In this document: piece after piece, positions 11,901 through 23,900 of the stretch
Layout of the letters: the number at the start of each line of letters is the position of its first letter
Numbering within the stretch: the stretch's first letter is position 1
Origin: Tolypeutes matacus
Taxonomy: Eukaryota > Chordata > Mammalia > Cingulata > Chlamyphoridae
Length of the DNA: 64,000 nucleotides
Reading direction: 5' to 3'
Assembly (NCBI GenBank): GCA_026826555.1
Contig: JAKSZT010053928.1
Span: 44,155,311-44,219,310 of the forward strand
Program-made: the position numbers and the translations under genes
Notes under the pieces: model-generated
Database searches by the model: none
Seen by the model: the letters and a program-made list of their open reading frames with translations, nothing else
Told to the model about the DNA's origin: nothing

Positions 11901-14900
11901 GCTTAGAGCAGTGGGCGCTCCATTAGAATATGGTTTATTTCTCTATCTCCTAGTAATGTTGAAGGCATGGGTCTGGGTCATTTGTGGATTCATATGGTCT
12001 ACTTGTTGATATGGATTTAGGGGGTGGGAAGATGACAGAATCACCTTGGGCAATTTAGTATGAGGCACTTGTCACTATACTCCAGATCTAGAAATGTTTT
12101 TTTAAATATTTGCAAAGTATTCCACTGAATGGATGTACCATATTTACTGAACAAAGGCCCCACTTGGGGGAACTTTGGTTGTTGCTACTCTTTCACTATA
12201 GAACTTTTTTCTTTTTTTATAAAGATTTATTTTTATTTATTTATTTTTCCCCACCCCCTTGTTGTTTGCACTTGCTATGTCTGTTTTCTTCCTTGTTTCT
12301 TTAGGAGGCACTGTTCCCGGGACCTCCAATGTTGGAGGTAGGTGCCTACTCACTTAAGCCACCTCCATTCCCTGCTTTGTTGTGTCTCTCATTATGTTCT
12401 TCCTGTTGTGTCTCTTGAAGTGTCATCTTGTTGCATCAGCTTGCCACACCTGCCCATCACGCCAGCTCACTGTCTTCTTTAGGAGGCACCAGGAAGTGAA
12501 CCAGACTTCCCATGTGGTAGGCTCAATCACTTGAGCCACATCCGCTCCCCTCACTATAGATAAAAATTTTTTTAAAGATTTTATTTATTTATTTATCCAC
12601 CCCCTTGCTGCTTGTGCTCACTGTGTCCATTTGCTGTGTGTTTTTCTGTGTCTGCTTGTCTCCGTTTGTTGCGTCACTGTGCCGCGCAGGCCAGCTTGCC
12701 TTCACCAGGAGGACCCGGGAATCAAACCTAGGTTCTCCCATATGGTGAACCGGAGCCCAACCACTTGAGCCACATCCGCTTCCCTCACTATAGAACTTTA
12801 ACGAACATTCTTATATATAGATGTTTATGTATTTCTCACTGTTTCCTTAATAAATTTTTGGTAGCAGAATTGCTGGGTCAAAGGGCATCCCCATTTTTAA
12901 GGCTCTTGACAAATACTGTGAGACAGTCCAATAGCATTCTAGACAAAATATTCATGGCCTATTCTTTGATCTATTTCCAACTAGTCCTAAAATCTCATGT
13001 CTATGATATAAGAAAAATAATTAGAATTCTAGTACAAGAGACCCAATTACCTTTTCTGCTTCCCGTGTATCATCGAAGAGTCTCCTCTGTCTTCTAGCAG
13101 GAACTGGCTTAGCTGTTTCCCAGGCTTCTACCCACATATTGCTTGGAATCTTCATCCGGGCACTCAGGTCTCCTTTCAGAACTACATTGCCTTTTTCATC
13201 AATCACCTCCTCTTCAATATAATCCCGGGGTGAATACCACCTCACAAAATCTTCCAGAAAGCAACCTGGATTAGCTGCCTAAAATAAGGCAAAAAGATTT
13301 CAGAATCAAATAAAAATCAGTGGTTACTAATAAACCTGTGTTAGCAAAACCATACTTTCACATCTTTACAATCTGTGAAATGAGTTTGAAGTCTCCTTTA
13401 AAACAGGTCAGCTGTTAAAATACCAAAAGCATTTTCTTTTGCTGACTCAGTTTTATAGAAAAAAAATTATTTTCATTTGGTGAATTTGGAAATAAAAATG
13501 TGATGTAAAGTGAAAATAATTTTCTTCACCAAATTATAAGTTACATAATTTAGTTTAATATTATGGCATAATAACTACTCAATACTCATAGAAGTATAAA
13601 AAACTCATCAAGTAAAATTAAATAATACAAAACATGACCAGACTAACAACACAATGGTAGAAAATTTCTGCTCTTTTTCTCAATAAATCAGTACTGGTAC
13701 TCAAGTAAATATTGGCTAACCTCCAAAATTTTCTTTTCAGCCTTCAAATCCTTGTGCTTTATATAACGAATTACCATCACATAAATTGTTTTGGTGCTGT
13801 TAAGGAATTGGAATTCAAACCATTGTTTCTCAGTCTTCTGAAAACCAAACTAATTAGGTAAAAGTGTTATTCAGTGGATAACTCTATGGAATTAACGATG
13901 ATACATGCCAAAAACTTTAAGTGATTCTAATTTCAAGCAAAAAAAGAACAGGCTTCACAGTGTTAGTGGTTAAGGCATGGAGATGTTTTTCTAAGTGCCT
14001 AGCAATACAGTAATGTGAGTACTGTGGATGGGTATATACATCATCCCCTTAGTACTCAAAGAATATGTGTACATCTGTTAAACATATACCCTTTTTTCTT
14101 TGTTATATTCTCTATTACACCATATTCTTCTTGCTTACAATAAATAATACAAACAGTAACAAAGAAGTGCTAAGAAGAGGGTTATTTTTCTTTCCTTTTT
14201 TAAAACAAATTAACCTCAGACTAAAATGAAAACCACATAATAAGAATGGTTGGTCTTAAATATGAAGAGCAAAACTATCAATTTCTCCTCACTGAGCTCA
14301 TTGATACAAGCTCAAACATCCCCATAAGTTTAGAAAATGCCCTAGGAGGGAAGCAGCTGTGGCTCAATCAGTAGGGCTCCCATTTACCATATGGGAGGCT
14401 CTGGGTTCGGTTCCCGGGGCCTCCTGGTGAAGGCAAGCCTGCCCGCACAGCGTGGTTAGCTGACCCAGCGAGCACAAGCAGCAAGGAGGGGATAAATGAA
14501 TAAATAAATACAAATCTTAAAAAAAAAAAAAAAGAAAGAAAGAAATTGAACTTTAAAATGCCCTAGAACATGAGAAATCAGAGGAGGGTCCTTAACTGAC
14601 TGTCAGTAACTTCTAAGGGCTATGGCATGGTCTATGGCAACAAAGTACTACTATGAGCTGCAATGGGTGAAAATTACTGCATGACATTGACTGACACAGG
14701 AGTCACGTACAAATACCTGCATCTTAACCAGGTAACAACATACCCACACGAAAACATGGTAGGAAACTAGAGATAGTACTTGCATGAAGGGAGCCAAATT
14801 AATAAAAAAGAAAATAATATGCCACTCCTACATTATAAATATGTTAAAGCAGGGGTTCTTAACAAGACGTCCATGAGCTTGAACTGAAATTTTAAAAAAA

Positions 14901-17900
14901 ACATTATTCTTGTAGAGACGTGTGGTTGTGATATATTTATTAAATAATACACAGTATAATGTGGACTTAATAAAGGATCCGTGGTTTTCACCTGACTGGC
15001 AAAGGGGTCCGTGGAACAAAAAAGGTTAGGAACCCCTGTGTTAAAGTAAGCTATTTCACACCAGAATCATTCCTTCTGGTTGTCCTTAGTTTGTTAGGCT
15101 GAAATTATAGCTATCATGAGATGGTCAAGGCTCACTTCAGTTGCTTCTATCTTCTTTTCTTTGTGAGGTATAGGTGCACATCCATCTGAAGCTCTAGGGA
15201 CTCTAACCTTGGGCCCCTAATATCATTTCATCCCTAAAAAGAAGGGAAAGGCAACCATACCTATTTTAGAGTGACTACATATTTCCTTATATATATATTA
15301 TCTGATTCCCATACAGGGGCAGTTGTGTAAGTTGACTATTTGAAATATAATCAATTTTCTAACTAAAGCAATGCTATGAAAGATGTGAAGTTGCCCAAGG
15401 TAGTACACTGTACTGTAGTACAATGAACCACAGTTTTGCTGAAGCACAACGTTAAAGCAAATTACATTGAGGGGCAAATTATATCCAACTTGGAATTTCC
15501 TCCTATGCATGTCTCTGCAAGGACACTGAGGCAGGACAGGGACAGATGATTAAGAGGGCAGCTAGAAGTCAGGTAAAGAACCATGGCTGTCAAGGCTAGT
15601 ACTTCCTGTTGTACAGACACACCCTAAGCTAGGGTTATTAAAATGTTCCCTTTTATTGTCACTTAAACTTGCTAGCAGGGAAGGATGAAAGTGGCATAGG
15701 CAATCATGGGCTGTTTTTTTGTTGTTGTTGTTTTGTTTTTGTTTTTTTCAAAAAGCACATTTATTTTAGAGAAAAAGCAAATTCAGGCAGGTCCACCTAG
15801 CACAGAAGTAGGACTGAGTAGGGACTATGGATTGAAGAGATGGAGGCCATCAGAGGTAGCAGCAGGTTAGGGAGAAAAGGCCAGGCCTAGTTTATCAGCA
15901 AGAGAAAAGGGAAGTCCTGTGGCCCACCAGCCTATCCAAGTGGCTTTTTTCTTTTATTTTGTTTTTAAATAAACACAGGATTGGCCTATGTTTTCAAGAA
16001 AATACAATTCAAACACAAAGGTCTTTTCTTCTTCCTTCACTTCTGAGTTTTTAATCTGAAAAGAAGTTAAATGTTACCATTCCCTGAATTCTAAATATTC
16101 TAGATAAAGGTCTATATCTAAGTCTAAAATATTCTTCTCCAGTTGGCAAATGCCTACTCACCCTAAACCTTATGTGACCACTCAGTAGAGTTAGTCACTT
16201 TTTTTTACCTTGCCTTCATAACAGAATTCATCACATTAAAACTGCTTATTTCTTATTCATCTAATCACACTGTAAGAGACACAGTAGGCACTCAAAAGTG
16301 TGCTGAATGAAGTCATTTACAGTAAATCCTTAATTGGCTCAACACACACAAAGGAATACCCCAATATATATATAGAGAGAGAAATGATTCAATTATCAAT
16401 TTTTATTCAAATACTGGTTTTGTTTTGTTAAACTTAAGAAACAAGCTTAACTATGTCTTTTGGGGGATAGGATAGGGTACTGTTACTACTAATGAAATCA
16501 AAACACTTAACAAAAAAAGACATTCAGGCTTCCATACCACTTTGTAGAGTGACTGTTACATTTTCATCCCAGAATAGTTCAAAATAAACCACAGAGCTCT
16601 GAAAGTGCGACCCACCTTAAAAGACTCCATATCTGAGAGCAAACAGGCACTCTGCATGCGTGCTCGCAGGTGAGCCCCTTCTGCTGATGTCCCCAATTTA
16701 GCTAAAACCTCCGACTGCTCTTCTAGCAGATCTTCTGTCATAGGTGCTGGTTCCTGTGAAGCACAAAAGGACAAATCTCATGAAGAGCCTTTTATTTTTA
16801 GACAAAGCAGAAGTATAAAAATAGAATAAAAATGGCAATATTTCAGCTGTAGCAGTCACAAGATACATGTTTAAAGAATTCAGAGAAATGGAAGTTTTCA
16901 GAACCTACATTAAAAAGTGATAAATTAAAAAGAATAAAAATAACTTTCAGCAACCCCCACTCCCCTGCCCAGTGCTCTCTTTCTAGTAAGATTACCATGT
17001 TTCCCCCTACACAGACTGACAGCTACAAGAAGGATTTGGGGCCACTGAAAATTTTCCTGCCTATTAATCATGATGAAATGAAATCCTAATAATTATGTAT
17101 GTCATTACCAGTTGCAACAAGGGCTTTTATTATAAATGAGGAAAAAAAACTAACACATAAAAATAAAGGCAAAAAGACTCCAAATAAATAAAATTAATGT
17201 CAGAGGAATTGTTTTGAGTTTAGGTTTTAGTTTTAAGGATCTGAAACATTATGCATTTTAGTGGTAATTCCAAATAAAAAAGCAGCTAAGGCAAAGGAAG
17301 GTACAACTGCAGAATCATTAAGACCATGAAACATTTCAAAGCTATTCAAAGGGGCCTAGGAAAGTTCTGAGAATTGGTTCTATTAGATATTATACATTTG
17401 AAATATGAAGAACTCAATAATACAGAAAGCTTACCTGCTTTCTTGTTAAAGTTAGAAAAACATGAACATTTCTATTCCTAGATAAGAATAAGGTAAAACC
17501 TAGCAGAAGGAAGAGTGGTTAGAACATCTTGTCAATAAATAGATTCCTTCTAGATTTCAAGGGCTTACTATAAAGCAGGGTCTCTTAACCTCAGTACTAC
17601 TGACTTCTTGGCTGTATAATTGTTTGTTGTGGGATATTTAGCAGCATCCCTAGCCATTACATACTGGATGCTTGCCCTATCACCCCCACTCTGTGACAAC
17701 CAAAATGCTCTAGAAATTGTCAAATATTCCCTCGGAGGCAAAATCCCTCCCTGGTTGAGAACCACTGCCATAAAGATATATATCTTTATATAAAGATATC
17801 ACAAATATATCTGTCAGAAATAAAGTAGAAGCATGGTAGAGCTATGACATTCAAGACATAAATCAACAAAATAGGGAAAAGAACTTTTCTTTTGTATCAA

Positions 17901-20900
17901 CCTCATTTTTGAAACAGTTAAACCTAAAATGGGACACTTTCAAACACTGCTGGAGGGAATATAAAGGATAAACTTTCCTGGACAACAATTTGGCAATCAA
18001 TATATGTGGCAAACATTTATGATCATGCCCCCCACCCAACAGTTCTACTTCTAGAAATATCACTGCAGCAATATTTGTAATATTGTGGAAAGAATGTGAA
18101 TGGTCACCAATAGGAAAATGACTCAATATAAAAAAAAAAAAAATGGCAGGGAACGATACTAACAATAATTACTTCTGGGTTATGGAATTATGGTTGTTTA
18201 TTTCTCTACAATGAACATGTATTACTTTTAATTACTTGACAAGTACCAAGCAGGAGTCTTACACCAAAAACTTTAGCTTCGGCCTTTACTGATACTCAGG
18301 GTTGAATAGCAATCAGCCAGAACATACTGGGAAAGAGCTTGGGCTCCAGAGACAACACTCCTGTGTTTGAATCCCAGATATGTGACCTTGGGCAATCACT
18401 CAACTTCTCTGTGACTCTCTTTCTTCAAATATAATGTAAGTATAATAATATAGACTAGATCATAGGATTATTATGAAGAATAAATCTTGGCATATGCTCA
18501 ATAAAAAATAGCAATCAAAGACAAAATAGGTTGCATTAAAAGCTTTATACTTGGCTTTCTCTAAGACTATTATTTTATCAAAATATCTCAGTAAAGTTGA
18601 CAAATTATATGAATCTCTTGCGAAACAATATACTCAAAAGCAGAGTCATTCTTTCTATTAAGGAGGAGCTACTTTTTTTTTTTTTACATTTAGTATGCAT
18701 ATATTTATTATTCATTTTTAAACTTTTATTTTTAAAGAAGTTTTAGTTTACAGAAAAGTTACATTGAAATATAAGCGATTCCCATATACTCCACCCCCTC
18801 TCCCGCTCACATTTCCCCCTATTAATAACATCTTTCATTAGTGCGGTACATTTGTCTTAGGGTGCTGAAACCACAGGATAAGAGAGAATGAAGAGGATAC
18901 TGACTATGCCTCCCACTAGGCCTCTCAGCCAAATGGAAGTGAAGAGGAACATGATAATAAAGAGGAGAATAAGCAGCAAGCAGCATGAAGATCATACGTT
19001 TTCATATATACTACTTCTGAATATGCCCAAAGCTTTCTCATATATCTTGTCTCATGTGATCCCTGAGAGGTAGTTTAGGGCATTTTACAGGTGATGAATC
19101 TGAGGTACAGAAAGATAAAGCATCTTGCCCAAGATCACCAAGTAGCAAATTTACCAAGTGGCAAGCTGAAAAGAGAATCTAGGACATCTGTCTGATATTG
19201 ACTTTGAGAACTACTAGTTCAGGAGTGTTTGAATTCTTAGGAAGCAAAGTAAAGTTTTACTATTTTTTTTAGTGAAGCAGGCAATTAATGGAGTTTTTTA
19301 AGCTAACACCTAAAATATGAAATTATATGGATTTCAAATGATATAATTTTGAATTACAACCACTTTGTTAAAGCACAAATATAATTCAAGTAAAATAAAC
19401 TTTAAAGTAAGGTAGAGAGTGGGCTAAAAATTTGCCCAGACCTATCTAAAGGTAAGTTATAGAAAGCAATCTCTAAAAATGTATAATGCACGTTGAAAAA
19501 AAAGGTTTATTCTGGATTTCAGGTATACACTTGAATGTGTAAAATAAATGAGGGGGCATATACTTTTGAAGAAAAATAAAGCACTAAATTAAAAAGCATT
19601 TATTTCAAGAATAAATGCTTTTTCTTGAAAAGAATCTATTTCAAGATCATCCTGTATGTGAAAAGACTGTAACTCTAGTTATCTTTGGTCAACCATAAGA
19701 CATATAGCAGGAGGATGGATGTGGCTCAAATGGTTGGGCATCTGTCTCCCATATGGAAGGACCTGGGTTCGATCCCCAGGACCTCCCAGTAAAAATTTAA
19801 AAAATAAAAAAATATATATATATAGAAGGCACATGGGCCCCCAGGCCCCATGCATGGATGCGCTGCCAGGCCCCGCAAGCCACGCAAGATGATGATGTAA
19901 CAGAAGAATGACACAAGGGAGCGCCAAGACGAGATGCACCAAAAAACCAGAAACTAAGGTGGCACAGGCGGTAGGATGCCTCTCTCCCACACTGGATGTT
20001 CTAAGGATTGAATCCCAGTGAAGACAGGAGGAAAAGGATGAGAAGAGAGGGCAGGAAATGGACATAGAGAGATGCCCAGCGAATGGACACAAAAACAGCA
20101 AAAGCGGTGGTGGGGGTGGGGGATGGATAAAAGTAAATTTTTAAAAAAGTACAGGGGAGTAAGATATAGACTATATAGTTAGTATTAATGCTTTGATGAT
20201 GCTGTTTCATAGTTTGTTAACAAATGTTTCACAACAATGCAAAGTATTTGTTGTGGAGTGATGTGTGGAAGCCCTGTATGATGTTAAGCATGTTTGTTTT
20301 GTAAGTTCACAGTGTTTACTCAACACTTATTGTTTAAGTATGTTCATGTATGAATGACATACTTCAATGAACTGTTTGGGAAAAAAAAAAAGAAAAATAT
20401 CCTAAGACAGCTATGGGACACCATCAAGTGCACCAATATATGTGTTATGGGAGTCCCAGAAGGAGAAGAAAGAGGAAAAGGGGCAGAAGGAACAGTCAAA
20501 GAAATAATGACAGAGAAATTCCCAAAGTTAACAAAAGACGTGAATTTGCACATCTAAGAAGCTCAGAAATCACCAAATAGGATAAACATGGAGAAAAGTA
20601 AACCCCATCATTTGTGATTACATCATTAAATGCAAGGACAAAGGAGAGCATTCTGAAAGCAGCAGAGAAAAGCAACGTGTTACATAGGATAATTGAATGC
20701 CAACTTCTTATCAGAAACCATGAAAGCAAGAAGGCAGTGGGTTGAAATACTTAAAGTGCTGAAGGCAAACAACTATCAGCCAAGAATTTTATATCCGGCA
20801 AGACTCTCTTTCAGAAATGAGTGCAAAATGAATAAGACATTTAGATAAACAAGCTGAGGGAATACATCACCACCAGACCTGCCTTACAAGCCTTGCCAAA

Positions 20901-23900
20901 GTCAGTTCTTCAGACTGAAACAAAAGGACACAAGAAAGTTATTCAAAACAGCATAAAGAAATAAAGACCTGTGGTAATTATAAATGCCAATGTTATTGTA
21001 TTGTATTTTTGGTATTTAGCGCCACTTCTTCCAAGAGGTGCTAAAATGCAAATGCATAAAAAGAATATGTCTATTCTTTTAGACATACAGTGATGCAGTC
21101 ACTGTGGAAGACAGTTAGCAGGTCCTCAGAAAGCTAAGTATAGAACTACCATATGACCCAGCAATCCCACTATAGGTATGTACCCAAAGAACTAGAAACA
21201 GGAGCCTGAACAGATATTTGCACAGCAATGTTCATAGCAGCATTATTCACAAATGCCAAAAGATGGAAGCAATCCAACAATCCATCAAAAGATAAATAAA
21301 ATGTGATATATACATACAATGGAAACTATTCAGCTGTAAAAAAAGGAATGAAGTCTTAATATATGTGAGAACATGGATGAACCTTGAAGACATCATGCTG
21401 AGTGGAATAAGCCAGACACAAAAGGACAAGTATTGTATGATCTCACTGATTTGAAACAATTAGAATAAGCAAACTCATAAGTCAGAATCTAGAACATAGG
21501 TTACCAGGGGACGGCGTGGGACTAGAGAATGGGAAGTTAAGGCTTAAAATGTACAGGATTCCTATTTGGAATGATGGAAATGTTTTGGTAATGGATGGTG
21601 GTAATGGTAGCACAACACTGTGAATGCAATTAACAGCACTGGAATATATATCTGAATATAATTAAAAGGGGAAACGTCTGATTGTATATATGATAACAGA
21701 ATTTTTTTTTTAAATTTTAAATCCATGGAACTACACTGAACCCTAAGTTAAATCATGGACTTTACATTTACACTTTACATGTACAATTATAACATTTGCT
21801 ATCATCAATTTTAACAAATGTTCCACACCATGCAAAGTGTTTGTAGTGGGGGGGTATATAGGAATCCTGTATTTTATGCATGATTGTTCTGTAAACCTAC
21901 AACCTCTCTAATAAAGGTAAAAATAATCCAAGTTGAAGGATTTAAGGGAAAGCAAATATCCTACTACAAATATTATAATTCATCAACTGAATATCTTCAG
22001 AATATAAAGACCTGCTACAAAATGTTTTAAGAAAATCTTTGCATCTTGAGAAATAGTAGTAGCTAGCCACTTCAGTAAGAAAAATTCCTCAGAAAAATAA
22101 TAGCTAAAAATTGTGTGTTTATTTTATACTAGACATTGTTATTTACTGAACACATACTATTTCATTTAAACTTCTCACAATTATAATGTAGTTGTTACAA
22201 GAACCTATTATTATGGGTCAAGAAACTGAAACAAAATTTAAAAACTATCCTAAATCACTCAGATAGTAAGTGGTAGAAATGGAATTTGAACACTGGCAAC
22301 CCAAATCCACAGATTGTGTTCCTAAGCATTAGATTATACCACTCTAATAGGTTTGGTAAGCCTAAAATAAATAATTTTAAAACTAAATAAAATTCTGTGT
22401 CAATCATGACTTAGTAAACTAAAATTTCACTGTTTCTCTACAATAGTACCTTCTATAAAAGAAAGTTTAGAATAATAGCTTTATTATTATTATTTTTTTT
22501 CCTTTTTTTTATTATGGGTAAAAATCAAAATTCTCACAATACATACAAACATTTGCAAAATGATATATAAATATATATGCATATATGTGTATTTGCTTAC
22601 AAAAATGTTATTTATATATATATATATATATACATTTATTTTAAGAGGTGCTTAGATTACCTAAAATATTACACGGAACCCACTGGGATTCCCATGTTGC
22701 CCACCTCCCACACCTCCCACCACATCCCACACAAACATCTCCCACAGTGTGGCCCACCAACCTCAATGAACTTACACATCCTGGAGCCTTGCCACTAACC
22801 ATAGACCACAGTTCACACTGTAGACCACACTCTCTCCCACTCAGTTCTGAGTGGTGTGTGCTGATTTAAAATGGCCTACATCCATTGCCACAACAGTACT
22901 CAGGACAACCTCCAATTCCCAAAGAAGCCCCTGTATTTCAACTGCTCATCCCCTCCCTACCCAAAAACTGTCAAGTGGCCACTGGCTCCACCTCATTGTT
23001 ATAATTTCTTGCATTGCAAGAATCACCATATGTGAGCAAGAGAATACCATCAAGTCCACTCTAGTCCATAGTTCTTCCCCAATCCAGAGGCGACTGGGAT
23101 GGTGATGTCCACTCCAACTCCAAGTGAGAGAGGGCTTATATCCCATGGATATGGTGGGTGGGATGATCCTGCCTGCAGATGCAGGCCCTCTCCATTCCCT
23201 GGGATGGCCATTTCCCATCGTTGTCTCCTCACCAGGTGACTTGGATGAGTCCATTGAGCTGTAGGGTAGGAGTTGCAGCTCCACCTAGATTTCATGCACA
23301 CCTGGCACATAGGTAGGCAGGAGGCTCCAGTCTCTGGAAGTATACCTAAGAAACTCCAGCATCACATGTAGGTTTGAATAGAAGGGACTGGTGAACCATG
23401 TGCAGGGAGGACTTATTTGAGTCTAATTCTGTCACTCTCAGGAGCACAGATTCCAAAATAGAACCCACTGATAAGGCATCAGTCTCTGGGGCTATCCCCC
23501 CTTATATAAGACCAGGGTGTCTCCGGAGCTCTCAGGAACCCCACTGAGTGGGGTGATAGGCACTTAGATGTTCTATGAGCTCCTACTGAGGTGTGCGTAA
23601 GAGTTACCTCTGGGATGACCTCCCGACTCTCTTTGAAGTCTCTTAGCCACTTGAACTCATTTGTCTTTACCGTTTCCCCCTTTTATTCAAGGTCTTTTTC
23701 CAGTTGTGTTGCCAGTTGGCACTTGGGAAAAGTTTTCAATTAGCAATAATCGTGCCTCGGATAAACCTCATTGGCTACGATACTGCCACTGCGCAAAGCT
23801 GCCAGTTGGCACTTGGTATTAATCCCTCGTTGCCAGGGAGGCTCATCCCCGGGAGTCATGTCCCACGTTGGGGGGAAGGTAATGCAATCATATGCTGAGT

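Larger units (their letters stand above)
12081..12930 (-). mobile_element. antisense L1-like 3' fragment interrupted by two SINEs
   Basis: 12081-12192 and 12797-12930 appear to be one old fragment (gcagaattgctgggtcaaag at about 12865 is typical of L1 3' regions read in reverse). The middle is occupied by two DAS SINEs listed separately. Confidence 0.5.
13279..16615 (-). other. intron between exons 18 and 19
   Basis: 3.3 kb. Holds a DAS SINE (14347-14545), a hAT-type MITE (14850-15038) and a possible retrocopy tail (15720-15960). The stretches 13279-14346, 15047-15719 and 15961-16615 show nothing I recognise. A short GA/TA simple run lies near 16360-16382. Confidence 0.5.

Noticed and set aside
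19679..20101. Plausible-looking hydrophobic open frames (also at 27138-27654 and 61571-62026, minus strand)
   Set aside because: All are the reverse complement of dimeric DAS SINEs and recur with each SINE copy.
23727..23800. A functional U4 snRNA gene
   Set aside because: The 3' third, with the Sm site, is missing and the copy sits between target-site duplications.
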